Shown one piece after another: positions 1 through 7,142 of a DNA stretch of 29,725 nt (positions are counted from its first letter, which is position 1; each line of letters starts with the position of its first letter). The position numbers and the translations under genes are program-made. The DNA comes from CAG-791 sp002390025 (lineage in GTDB: Bacteria; Bacillota; Clostridia; Lachnospirales; Lachnospiraceae): the NCBI GenBank assembly GCA_946543465.1, contig CAMNLR010000059.1, positions 1 to 29,725 on the forward strand. Reading direction: 5' to 3'. Below the pieces are notes generated by a model that saw only the letters and a list, made by a program, of their open reading frames with translations, was not told where the DNA came from and ran no database searches.

Positions 1-570
1 AAGAAGACCGCTGAGCTCAACGTCGAGGCAATGCACGCGGAAGATTACGATTATGTCGTATCCGCATGCCCGACCTGCACACACCAGCTGCGCGTCTACA
101 AGGACTTCTTCGAGGAAGGTTCCGAGATGTACAAGAAGGCAGAGGAACTGGGCAGCAAGACCTTCGACTTCTGCAAGCTCTTCTATGATCTGGGCGGACT
201 GGCAGAGGCAGGCGATGAGACACCTCTTACCATCACCTATCATGATTCCTGCCACCTCAAGAGAGAGCTGGGCGTCTTCAAGGAGCAGAGAGAACTCCTC
301 AAGGCAACAAAGGGCATCAACCTGGTCGAGATGGAAGAGTCCGATGTCTGCTGCGGTTTCGGCGGCACATACAGCATCAAGCTTCCTGAGGTCGCCGCAC
401 CCATCCTTGCCAAGAAGATCGGCCACATCCAGGATACCGGCGCTTCCGTCGTCGCTGTCGACTGCCCCGGCTGCCTGATGCAGATCCGCGGCGGTATGGA
501 TGCTCACGGTCTTCCTACCGAAGTCAAGCACACTGCTGTGATCATCGCTGAGAAACGCGGCCTGATCTGA
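1..570 (+). CDS. CCG-domain Fe-S oxidoreductase, C-terminal part (5' end outside window)
   Basis: The reading frame is open from base 1, so this is the C-terminal part of a longer protein. It shows the cysteine-rich CCG pattern of HdrD/GlcF/LutA-type subunits: a CPTC motif early, then a CHLKRE segment, CCGFGGTYS and CPGCLMQIRGG. In this family the paired CCG motifs bind Fe-S centres that carry electrons from a flavin dehydrogenase (glycolate or lactate oxidase type) or to a heterodisulfide. It sits 113 bp ahead of a MenA-like gene and in the same direction as menG, fixC and fixX. I infer a membrane-associated electron-transfer chain ending at a quinone. The partner FAD-linked dehydrogenase and EtfAB, if present, would lie upstream. 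The substrate cannot be told from this fragment. Confidence 0.85.
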   Translation, partial: KKTAELNVEAMHAEDYDYVVSACPTCTHQLRVYKDFFEEGSEMYKKAEELGSKTFDFCKLFYDLGGLAEAGDETPLTITYHDSCHLKRELGVFKEQRELLKATKGINLVEMEESDVCCGFGGTYSIKLPEVAAPILAKKIGHIQDTGASVVAVDCPGCLMQIRGGMDAHGLPTEVKHTAVIIAEKRGLI

Positions 571-682
571 TGGCATTGAGCAGTCCGAAAAAGGAAATCT
601 CAGATTGCCTGATTGCAGGATTGCTTATAAATCTTATAAATATAAATAGATAACAGTTGTAAAAAGAGGCCGCAGTCAAAAG

Positions 683-1666
683 ATGACAGTCGTAACAGAT
701 CAAGCGAAAAAGAGACAGAAGGGACCCGACCCGGTCAAATATGAGCGGATGACGGCAAAGATGGCTTTCCAGCTTGCCATGATCCATACCTGGCCGGCGT
801 CTGTGTGCCCGGCACTGTTCGGCATTTTCTGGTGCCTGTACAGGGGAATCCCCCTCACACCGGCCCAGTGCATCCTGCTGGCAGGGGCATGTATCCTGTC
901 TCAGTCTTCTGTCAATACGCTGAACGACTACGTGGACTATGTCAACGGAACCGACAGCGAAGAGGACAATGTGGAAGTCAGCGATGCAGTGCTGGTCTAC
1001 AACCACCTGAATCCGAGACATGCCCTGATCCTGGGACTTGCCTATCTGGCAGGCGCCGCCTTCTGCGGCGTGATTGCCGCCCGGCACTCGGGTCCTGCGC
1101 CCTATGTCGTCGGGATCATCGGCGGTCTGACGGTGCTGGCCTACAGTGTCAGCCCGGTATCTGTGGCTTCGCTCCCTCTGGGAGAACTGGTTTCCGGTTT
1201 TGTCATGGGCGGCCTGATCCCCCTGGGGACAGCGGCCGTCGCTGACGGGACCTTCCACTGGGAGATCCTTCCGGAATGCCTTCCGCTGATCATCGGAATT
1301 GCACTGATCATGCTGAGTAATAACGGAAGCGATATAGAAAAAGACCGTGCCGCAGGACGCACGACCCTCCCGGTCGTGCTGGGACGACCCCGTTCCCTTG
1401 TCCTGTACCGGACGCTGCTGGGGGTATGGATTGCGCTCCTGATCCTTCAGCCCCTCCTGCAGGTCGGGAGGATTGCCATAGCGGGTATTCTGCTCACGAT
1501 CGTTCTCGGGCATAAACCCTTCGGATTTCTCATCCGGGCGAAGCTCGATCCTTCGGACAGGATCCGCCAGATGAAAAGCGTTGCGGCGTCCAACATGATT
1601 GGAAACGGCTTCCTGGCTCTTACTTACGGGGCGGCATGGCTTTTGCAGATCCTCAGTATTTTTTGA
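683..1666 (+). CDS. menA: MenA/UbiA-family prenyltransferase
   Basis: A 327-residue polytopic membrane protein of the UbiA superfamily, close to the usual 1,4-dihydroxy-2-naphthoate polyprenyltransferase length. The first Asp-rich motif is seen at N81-D82-x-x-D85, and the second as D217-x-x-x-D221 within NNGSDIEKDRAAGRTTLP. These bind the Mg-diphosphate of the polyprenyl donor. Family members attach an isoprenoid tail to an aromatic acid to make a quinone precursor. The stop codon lies 5 bp before the preferred start of the UbiE/MenG-like methyltransferase, which fits the next step, ring methylation of demethylmenaquinone. No headgroup genes (menBCDEFH or mqn) are in this window, so the aromatic substrate is inferred only. 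The flanking Fe-S oxidoreductase and fixCX suggest that the quinone serves this electron chain. Confidence 0.85.
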   Translation: MTVVTDQAKKRQKGPDPVKYERMTAKMAFQLAMIHTWPASVCPALFGIFWCLYRGIPLTPAQCILLAGACILSQSSVNTLNDYVDYVNGTDSEEDNVEVSDAVLVYNHLNPRHALILGLAYLAGAAFCGVIAARHSGPAPYVVGIIGGLTVLAYSVSPVSVASLPLGELVSGFVMGGLIPLGTAAVADGTFHWEILPECLPLIIGIALIMLSNNGSDIEKDRAAGRTTLPVVLGRPRSLVLYRTLLGVWIALLILQPLLQVGRIAIAGILLTIVLGHKPFGFLIRAKLDPSDRIRQMKSVAASNMIGNGFLALTYGAAWLLQILSIF

Positions 1667-1671
1667 AACAT

Positions 1672-2373
1672 ATGAAAAAACAGCAGGAGCGCGCCCATGT
1701 CTATGAGATCTTCGAGACGCTGGCTCCGCGCTATGACAGGGCCAATGCCCGCATCAGTCTCGGCCTTGAAAAAGGCTGGAAGAGACTGTTGGTAAAAAGA
1801 GTGCTGGTACAGGCCGGCAGCGGAGGAGACATCCTGGATGTCTGCTGCGGCACGGGAGATATCGCGATCGCTCTCGCAGAGAGAGGTCCGGGCTTATGTG
1901 TCACGGGACTGGATTTTTCCCCCGCCATGCTGGAAGCTGCCGGAAAGAAGGGAGGGGACATTTCCAATCTGCAGCTGCTGCAGGGAGATGCCATGGAACT
2001 TCCCTTCGCGGACGGAACGTTCGATGCCGTATGCATCTCGTTCGGCCTCAGGAACACGCCGGATTACCGCCGTGTCCTCAGGGAAATGAGACGTGTCGTG
2101 CGGCCGGGAGGAAAGGTTTACTGCCTGGATTCCTTCGTTCCTGACAATCCGGTCATCCTGCCGGCATACCGTCTCTATTTCCGGTATATAATGCCGGTCC
2201 TGGGAGGCGGAAGAAAATATAGAAAACAATATACATGGCTTTACCAGTCGACAGAACAATTTCCCAGGAGAAGGGAACTGATGAAACAGTTCGCACGCAC
2301 AGGCCTTGTGCAGGTGCAGAGCCGCAGCAGAATGCTGGGCGCCTGTGTTCTGATCGAAGGGACCAAAGCCTGA
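1672..2373 (+). CDS. menG: UbiE/MenG-like SAM-dependent quinone C-methyltransferase
   Basis: A 233-residue class I methyltransferase. From the chosen start, the SAM-binding motif LDVCCGTGDIA is near residues 55-65, GLDFSPAMLEAA follows at about 79-90, and the UbiE/MenG signatures GDAMELPF and SFGLRN occur at about 105-128. A C-terminal stretch with YQSTEQFP is also typical. In this family the enzyme methylates demethylmenaquinone (or the ubiquinone precursor). I chose the ATG at 1672 because it gives the N-terminal length of known MenG proteins. An in-frame ATG at 1636 would overlap menA by 31 bp and has only a weak G-rich site ahead. Neither start has a good Shine-Dalgarno, so translation is probably coupled to menA. 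An AGGAG site and fixC follow at once. Confidence 0.87.
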   Translation: MKKQQERAHVYEIFETLAPRYDRANARISLGLEKGWKRLLVKRVLVQAGSGGDILDVCCGTGDIAIALAERGPGLCVTGLDFSPAMLEAAGKKGGDISNLQLLQGDAMELPFADGTFDAVCISFGLRNTPDYRRVLREMRRVVRPGGKVYCLDSFVPDNPVILPAYRLYFRYIMPVLGGGRKYRKQYTWLYQSTEQFPRRRELMKQFARTGLVQVQSRSRMLGACVLIEGTKA

Positions 2374-2395
2374 CAGATTACAACAGGAGAAAACT

Positions 2396-3691
2396 ATGAG
2401 CGAAGAAAAATTTGACGCCATAATCGTAGGAGGAGGACTGGCAGGCGCTACAGCCGCATATATTCTTGCCAATGCCGGAATGGAAGTCCTTCTGGCAGAC
2501 CGCGGCGATTTCTGCGGCTCCAAGAACGTGACCGGCGGCCGCCTCTATGCGCACAGCCTGGAGAAGGTTTTCCCCGGCTTCGCAGAGGAGGCTCCCATTG
2601 AGCGCAAAGTCACGCACGAGAAAATCTCCCTGATGACCCCCAAGAGCTCGCTGGATATCGGATTCAGTTCCGAGAAACTCGGCGAGGATCCCGAGAGTGC
2701 ATCCTACACGATCCTGCATTCCAAATTTGATCCCTGGCTGGCGGAAAAATGCGAGGAGGCAGGCGTAATGCTTGTTCCCGGCATCCGCGTTGACAGCTGT
2801 GTCGTCGAGGACGGCAAGGTCGTCGGAATTGATGCCGGCGGCGAGATCATGTATTCCGATGTTGTCATTATCGCGGACGGTGTCAACTCCCTGCTCGCCC
2901 AGAAGCTCGGGATGAAGAAGGAACTGACCCCGCACGAGGTCGCGGTCGGTGTCAAGGAAGTCATTAAACTGGATGAGGAAGTCATCAACCAGCGCTTCGG
3001 CGTCCGCGGAAACGAAGGTGTCGCATGGCTGTCCGCAGGCGACGCAACTGCCGGAGCATTCGGCGGCGGTCTTCTTTACACCAACAAAGACACGATCTCC
3101 ATCGGTATTGTCGCGACTCTGGCAGACATCGGCTACACCGATATTTCCATTCCGGATCTGCTCGACCGCTACAAAGAGCATCCTGCCATCAAGCCTTATA
3201 TCGAAGGCGGTGAGACCATCGAGTACAGTGCCCACCTCGTTCCCGAGGCAGGCGTACATATGATCCCCGAACTCGTTCGCGACGGCGTCCTTGTGACCGG
3301 CGATGCAGCGGGCTTCGTTGTAAACCTCGGCTTCACTGTCCGCGGTATGGACTTCGCAGTAGAGTCCGGCCGCCTCGCTGCAGAGGCAGTCATCCGTGCG
3401 AAAGAAGCAGGCGATTTCAGCAAGGAAGGCCTCTCTTCCTATGTAGATGCCCTGAACGAGAGCTTCATCATGAAAGACATGAAGGCCCTCAAGGGATTCC
3501 CCGCCATCCTCTCCCGCAGAGAAGTCTTCAAGGATCTCCCGGAAATGGTGGACGACATCTGCACGAAGCTTTTCACGGTCAGCGGAAAACCCAGCATGGA
3601 CTTCATCATGTATGTGATCAATTCCATGGCTTCGCACCTGAGCGTTGCACAGCTCACGAGCCTGGTAGGAGACATCATGGACGCATTCTGA
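2396..3691 (+). CDS. fixC: FixC-like electron transfer flavoprotein-quinone oxidoreductase
   Basis: A 431-residue FAD protein preceded by an AGGAG site. The N terminus has the dinucleotide-binding fold, with GGGLAGATAA at residues 12-21, then the CGSKNVTGGR region characteristic of FixC/ETF-QO. The segment VTGDAAGFVVNLGFTVRGMD is the C-terminal FAD-contacting motif. The length matches FixC, which lacks the Fe-S domain because that part is the separate FixX. FixC takes electrons from an electron transfer flavoprotein and passes them to quinone. In FixABCX-type complexes this can be coupled to ferredoxin reduction by flavin-based bifurcation. fixX follows after a 93-bp gap. EtfA/B are not in the window. 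The adjacent menA and menG make quinone the likely acceptor here. Confidence 0.92.
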   Translation: MSEEKFDAIIVGGGLAGATAAYILANAGMEVLLADRGDFCGSKNVTGGRLYAHSLEKVFPGFAEEAPIERKVTHEKISLMTPKSSLDIGFSSEKLGEDPESASYTILHSKFDPWLAEKCEEAGVMLVPGIRVDSCVVEDGKVVGIDAGGEIMYSDVVIIADGVNSLLAQKLGMKKELTPHEVAVGVKEVIKLDEEVINQRFGVRGNEGVAWLSAGDATAGAFGGGLLYTNKDTISIGIVATLADIGYTDISIPDLLDRYKEHPAIKPYIEGGETIEYSAHLVPEAGVHMIPELVRDGVLVTGDAAGFVVNLGFTVRGMDFAVESGRLAAEAVIRAKEAGDFSKEGLSSYVDALNESFIMKDMKALKGFPAILSRREVFKDLPEMVDDICTKLFTVSGKPSMDFIMYVINSMASHLSVAQLTSLVGDIMDAF

Positions 3692-3784
3692 TCTGCGCGG
3701 ATTTTAGCGCGTAAGACCGGAGCGGTACCATGAAAATACTGTTTCTGTATACTGACTGATGATTTGTGAAAAGAGGATAAAAAA

Positions 3785-4069
3785 ATGGCTAAAATGAGTG
3801 TAGATGATAAATTGGGTCTGGATCTGTTCCACACCGACGAACATAATCCCCACATCACGGTCAATGAAGATTATGATGATATGGAAGAGATCCGCAAAGT
3901 TCTTCTCGCATGCCCTGCCGGCCTTTATCACTATGAGAACGGCAAGGTGACCTTCAGCCATGAGGGCTGCCTGGAGTGCGGCACCTGCCGCGTGCTCTCC
4001 ATCAACAAGGTCGTCAAGAGCTGGGATCACCCCATGGGCGGCGCAGGTGTTCAGTTCCGTCAGGGCTGA
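3785..4069 (+). CDS. fixX: FixX-like [4Fe-4S] ferredoxin
   Basis: A 94-residue FixX-type ferredoxin preceded by an AGAGGA site. The hallmark CPAGLY motif is at residues 43-48 and GCLECGTCR at 61-69, giving four candidate ligands: C43, C62, C65 and C68. These bind one cubane cluster. FixX is the Fe-S partner of FixC and corresponds to the C-terminal domain of mitochondrial ETF-QO. It should transfer electrons between the FixC flavin and quinone. It is the last gene of the run, and a strong hairpin follows about 50 bp after its stop. No second cluster motif is visible. Confidence 0.93.
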   Translation: MAKMSVDDKLGLDLFHTDEHNPHITVNEDYDDMEEIRKVLLACPAGLYHYENGKVTFSHEGCLECGTCRVLSINKVVKSWDHPMGGAGVQFRQG

Positions 4070-4117
4070 TGCTTTTGCAAAAACACCGCAGAAGTGCTGT
4101 AAATAAGTGAAACACAC

Positions 4118-4159
4118 GGGCTCTTATGCCGCTCTTTGCACGGCGCGGCATAAGAGCCC
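4118..4159 (+). terminator. Hairpin after fixX, probable transcription terminator
   Basis: A perfect 14-bp inverted repeat pairs 4118-4131 with 4146-4159 (GGGCTCTTATGCCG and its complement) around a 14-nt loop. It lies between fixX and the ArsA-like genes. There is no clean T-run after it (TCTGTCGTATT follows), so it may be a terminator, an mRNA 3'-end stabiliser, or both. Confidence 0.6.
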
Positions 4160-4231
4160 TCTGTCGTATTGAATGTTGTATCAAATGTAAAAAAAAAGAC
4201 ACCGGGTAAAAGCGGGGGAGCGGCGTGCGCG

Positions 4232-4245
4232 CATGAACGTTCATG
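4232..4245. promoter_or_regulatory. 14-bp perfect palindrome upstream of the first ArsA-like gene
   Basis: CATGAACGTTCATG is a perfect 14-bp palindrome, 80 bp ahead of the ATG at 4326 and in the gap after the fixX hairpin. Its position suits an operator for a dimeric repressor. No cognate regulator is in the window, and a role is inferred only. Confidence 0.3.
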
Positions 4246-4325
4246 AGGCGTTGACGGGCGCCCGGTCATGAGAAGAAGACGGGGAGCGCCGTGTCCGCAG
4301 GAAAACTCCGGTATGGAAGGTAATC

Positions 4326-5507
4326 ATGAGCAGAATCTACATCATCACAGGAAAGGGCGGTGTCGGCAAGACCAGCGTGGCGGCGGCGCACGCGGTGCGC
4401 AGCGCGCGGGAAGGCCGCAATACACTGCTGGTCAGTGCGGATATGGCGCACAATCTGGGAGATATTTTCCAGACAAAGGCAGGCGGCTCTGTGCAGGAGA
4501 TTGCCCCCTGTCTGTCTGTGCTGGAGCTGGATCCCTATATGCTGATGCGGGAGGAGTATCCCCATATCAACAAGACCATAGCGAATCTTTCCGGAAGTGT
4601 GGGGGCTGCCATTGATTCGATCGGGGAGACCTATATGATCCCGGGGCTGGAGAACCTCTTTTCCCTGCTCAAGATCCGGGATCTGTTTTTGAGCGGGGTC
4701 TATGACAGGATCATTGTAGACTGTGCGCCGACAGGCGAGACCCTGTCGCTTCTCAAACTCCCGGAACTTCTGTCCTGGTATGTGGAGAAGTTTTCGCCGG
4801 TGGGTAGGACACTGACCCGGGTGCTGACGCCGGTGGCCAGGTTCCGCTACCGCATGGAACTGCCGGACGAGGAGGCCATGGACGAGATCGGACAGCTCTA
4901 CACAAAACTTGTCAGGCTCCAGGATCTGCTCAAAAACCCTGACAGCAGCCGCGTGCGCCTGGTCTGCATTCCCGAGAGGATGGTCGTCGAGGAGACTCGG
5001 CGCAGCTATATGTATCTGAATCTCTATCACTATCCGGTGGACGGGGTCTTTATCAACCGCATTCTGCCGGACCATACCGGCAGCAGCTTTATGGAGAACT
5101 GGCAGAAGATCCAGAGAGGCTATCTCGAGGAGCTGGAGAGTGTTTTCACTGAGCTTCCGGTCACCCGGATCCCCTGGTTTCCCGGGGAGATCAGGGGCAT
5201 GGAGGCGGTGGAGGCGCTGAGCCGGGAGGCCCTGTCGGACAAGGACCTGTTTGACAGGCCTGTCCGGACGGACAACGAGATCTACGCCCCGATCGAGGGC
5301 GGATTCAGCCTTACCGTCCGTGTTCCCGGAGCCTCGCAGGAGGACGTGGAAGTGTTCATGCGCGAAATGGATGTAGATATCCGGATCCGGAACTTTATGC
5401 GCAGCATCCCTCTCCCGGGCGTCCTGCGGGGGGCGAAAATGACCTCCGCCCTTGTGGAGGACGGCACGCTCACCATCTGTTTTGAGACAAAAGAAGTGGA
5501 TGGATGA
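4326..5507 (+). CDS. ArsA/Get3-family ATPase with C-terminal HSP20-like domain (first of pair)
   Basis: A 393-residue protein with the deviant Walker A motif GKGGVGKTS at residues 9-17, SADMAHNLGD at about 37-46 (A-loop/switch I region) and VDCAPTGETLSLL at 131-143, the ArsA/Get3 signature. Residues from about 318 to the end (VRVPGASQEDVEV ... IPLPGVLRG ... DGTLTICFE) match the HSP20-like domain appended to some bacterial ArsA proteins. ArsA/Get3 ATPases power arsenite export or target tail-anchored membrane proteins. No arsB, arsR or arsenite-binding cysteine trio is visible, so an arsenic role is doubtful. GGAAGG precedes the ATG. The paralogue at 5690 follows, suggesting a heterodimer. Confidence 0.85.
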   Translation: MSRIYIITGKGGVGKTSVAAAHAVRSAREGRNTLLVSADMAHNLGDIFQTKAGGSVQEIAPCLSVLELDPYMLMREEYPHINKTIANLSGSVGAAIDSIGETYMIPGLENLFSLLKIRDLFLSGVYDRIIVDCAPTGETLSLLKLPELLSWYVEKFSPVGRTLTRVLTPVARFRYRMELPDEEAMDEIGQLYTKLVRLQDLLKNPDSSRVRLVCIPERMVVEETRRSYMYLNLYHYPVDGVFINRILPDHTGSSFMENWQKIQRGYLEELESVFTELPVTRIPWFPGEIRGMEAVEALSREALSDKDLFDRPVRTDNEIYAPIEGGFSLTVRVPGASQEDVEVFMREMDVDIRIRNFMRSIPLPGVLRGAKMTSALVEDGTLTICFETKEVDG

Positions 5508-5524
5508 TTGAAGGATGGATGCCT

Positions 5525-5560
5525 GCTTGATGACTGTTTGATGCTTGATGACTGATTGAT
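5525..5560. repeat. Two 18-bp tandem direct repeats between the ArsA-like genes
   Basis: GCTTGATGACTGTTTGAT (5525-5542) is followed directly by GCTTGATGACTGATTGAT (5543-5560), 17 of 18 bases identical. The surrounding bases are rich in TGAT and GGATG runs, so this reads as slippage-expanded sequence in the 182-bp spacer just after the first ArsA stop codon. Confidence 0.8.
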
Positions 5561-5689
5561 GCATGAGTGCAGTACAGACCTGTCTGAAGCGCGGCGCGTT
5601 TTTGGCAGGCCGGAGGACACCAAACCGGAGTGAAACATGGATGACCATTACCGGGCGGGGAAAGAACCGGCAAGAGGAAAACGGGACAG

Positions 5690-6883
5690 ATGAGGATTTT
5701 GATTTATACCGGAAAGGGCGGCGTCGGGAAGACGAGCATCGCGGCGTCGACGGCAGTGAAAATTGCGCGGAAGGGGAAAAAGGTTCTGGTGATAAGCACG
5801 GACCAGGCCCACAGCCTGGGGGATTCGCTGTGCATGGAGCTGAGCACCGAGCCCGGGGAGGTCTTTCCCGGTCTGGAAGCCATGGAGATCGACCCCACCA
5901 GGGAGAGCCGCAGAGCCTGGGGGACCCTGCAGGATTATCTGCGCCAGCTCATTGCGCAGAAGGCCAACGGCGGTATAGAGGCCGACGAAGTGCTGCTTTT
6001 TCCCGGACTTGAGGAATTGTGCTCGCTGATCCGTATTCTGGATCTGTATGAAGAGGGCAGGCATGATGTGCTTGTCGTGGACTGCGCGCCCACAGGGGAG
6101 ACCCTGTCCCTGCTCCGGTATCCGGAACGCCTGTCGGTCCTTGCGGACCGCCTGCTGCCCATGATCCGGGGGGTGACCGGCATCTTCGGCGGACTGATTT
6201 CCAGAAGGACAAAGGTCCCCAAACCCAGGGACATGGTCTTTGCAGAGTTTGATTCCCTGGTCAAGCGCCTCAATACCCTGCAGAAGATCCTGCGGGACCG
6301 GTCTGTGACCAGCATGAGGATCGTTACGACGCCGGAGCGGATCGTCCTGGAGGAGGCCAGAAGGAGCTTCACCTGGATCAATGAGTATGACTTCGGCGTG
6401 GATGCTGTGTGCATCAACAAGATCTATCCCGAAGAGGCCATGGAAGGCTATTTCGAGGGATGGAAGCAGATGCAGCGGCAGAGCCTGCAGCTTGCCGCAC
6501 AGAGTTTTCCCGGCCGCAAGCAGTTTTCTCTGTTTTTGCAGGAGGCTGAGATCAGTGGAATCCCGGCTCTTGAGAAGGCCGCAGAGGAGCTCTACGGAGA
6601 GGACGACCCCGCGCAGATCTTCTGCCGGGAGGAGGCTTTCCGCATGGAGTATGACATGAAGACCGGCATCCGCAGCCTGATCATCTCCCTTCCCTATGCG
6701 GAGGCGGAAGAGATCCGGACGGAGAAGGAGGGCGATGATCTCATCCTCTTTGTCCGCAACGAGGTGCGGCGCCTGCGCCTGCCGGATATTCTCTGCCGTC
6801 GGGATCTGGACGGTCAGTCCTTTGAAAACGGAGAGCTGACCATCCGCTTCGGATATCCCTATCAGAGAAAACAGGATGAATAA
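5690..6883 (+). CDS. ArsA/Get3-family ATPase with C-terminal HSP20-like domain (second of pair)
   Basis: A 397-residue paralogue of the preceding gene. It has the deviant Walker A GKGGVGKTS at residues 8-16, STDQAHSLGD in the switch I region (the family form is D-x-AHS), and VDCAPTGETLSLLRYPERL. The C-terminal region from about residue 325 (GIRSLIISLPYAEAEEI ... LRLPDILCRRDLDG ... ENGELTIRFGYP) is a second, more diverged HSP20-like domain. The two proteins keep the same order of domains and similar lengths, so they probably arose by tandem duplication and may work as a heterodimer in ATP-driven protein targeting or handling. No metal-resistance neighbour is present. It is followed by structured sequence and a bidirectional terminator at 7021. 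Confidence 0.85.
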   Translation: MRILIYTGKGGVGKTSIAASTAVKIARKGKKVLVISTDQAHSLGDSLCMELSTEPGEVFPGLEAMEIDPTRESRRAWGTLQDYLRQLIAQKANGGIEADEVLLFPGLEELCSLIRILDLYEEGRHDVLVVDCAPTGETLSLLRYPERLSVLADRLLPMIRGVTGIFGGLISRRTKVPKPRDMVFAEFDSLVKRLNTLQKILRDRSVTSMRIVTTPERIVLEEARRSFTWINEYDFGVDAVCINKIYPEEAMEGYFEGWKQMQRQSLQLAAQSFPGRKQFSLFLQEAEISGIPALEKAAEELYGEDDPAQIFCREEAFRMEYDMKTGIRSLIISLPYAEAEEIRTEKEGDDLILFVRNEVRRLRLPDILCRRDLDGQSFENGELTIRFGYPYQRKQDE

Positions 6884-7020
6884 ACAGCGGGCCGGCAGAC
6901 CGCAGTGCGGTTTATGGCGGCGCCCGTGACGCGGAAAGCAGTATGCGGTTAAGCATTCCATACATATCTGCAGCCGCGGGACCGTGGCCGCAGACACCAG
7001 GAATAACAGAAAGAAGAAAA

Positions 7021-7056
7021 CACGGCAGGGAACTGTGCATCCCTGCCGTGTTTTTT
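7021..7056. terminator. Bidirectional intrinsic terminator between convergent genes
   Basis: A perfect 11-bp stem pairs CACGGCAGGGA (7021-7031) with 7040-7050 around an 8-nt loop. It is followed on the + strand by TTTTTT (7051-7056) and preceded by an A-rich tract, so it can end transcription from both the ArsA-like genes and the opposing symporter gene. Confidence 0.92.
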
Positions 7057-7142
7057 ATAGTTCGGATCCGATAATTGTTATGTTGTAATTGTTATATTGT
7101 TTTTAAATTTATATTGCTTTTAAGTATTGTACTGTGCCGCGA

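Noticed and set aside
542..1513. Long open frame antisense to menA
   Set aside because: The plus strand encodes a clear UbiA-family protein with both Asp motifs. The antisense translation is Arg/Gln/His-rich with no family features, as expected for the shadow of a GC-rich gene.
4266..5648. 460-codon antisense frame over the first ArsA-like gene
   Set aside because: Composition is shadow-like, no domain is recognisable, and the plus strand has an intact P-loop ATPase with a good ribosome site.
4326..6883. Arsenic resistance operon
   Set aside because: No arsB, arsR, arsC or arsD is present, and the known arsenite-ligand cysteines of E. coli ArsA are not evident, so the ars gene symbol is not used.
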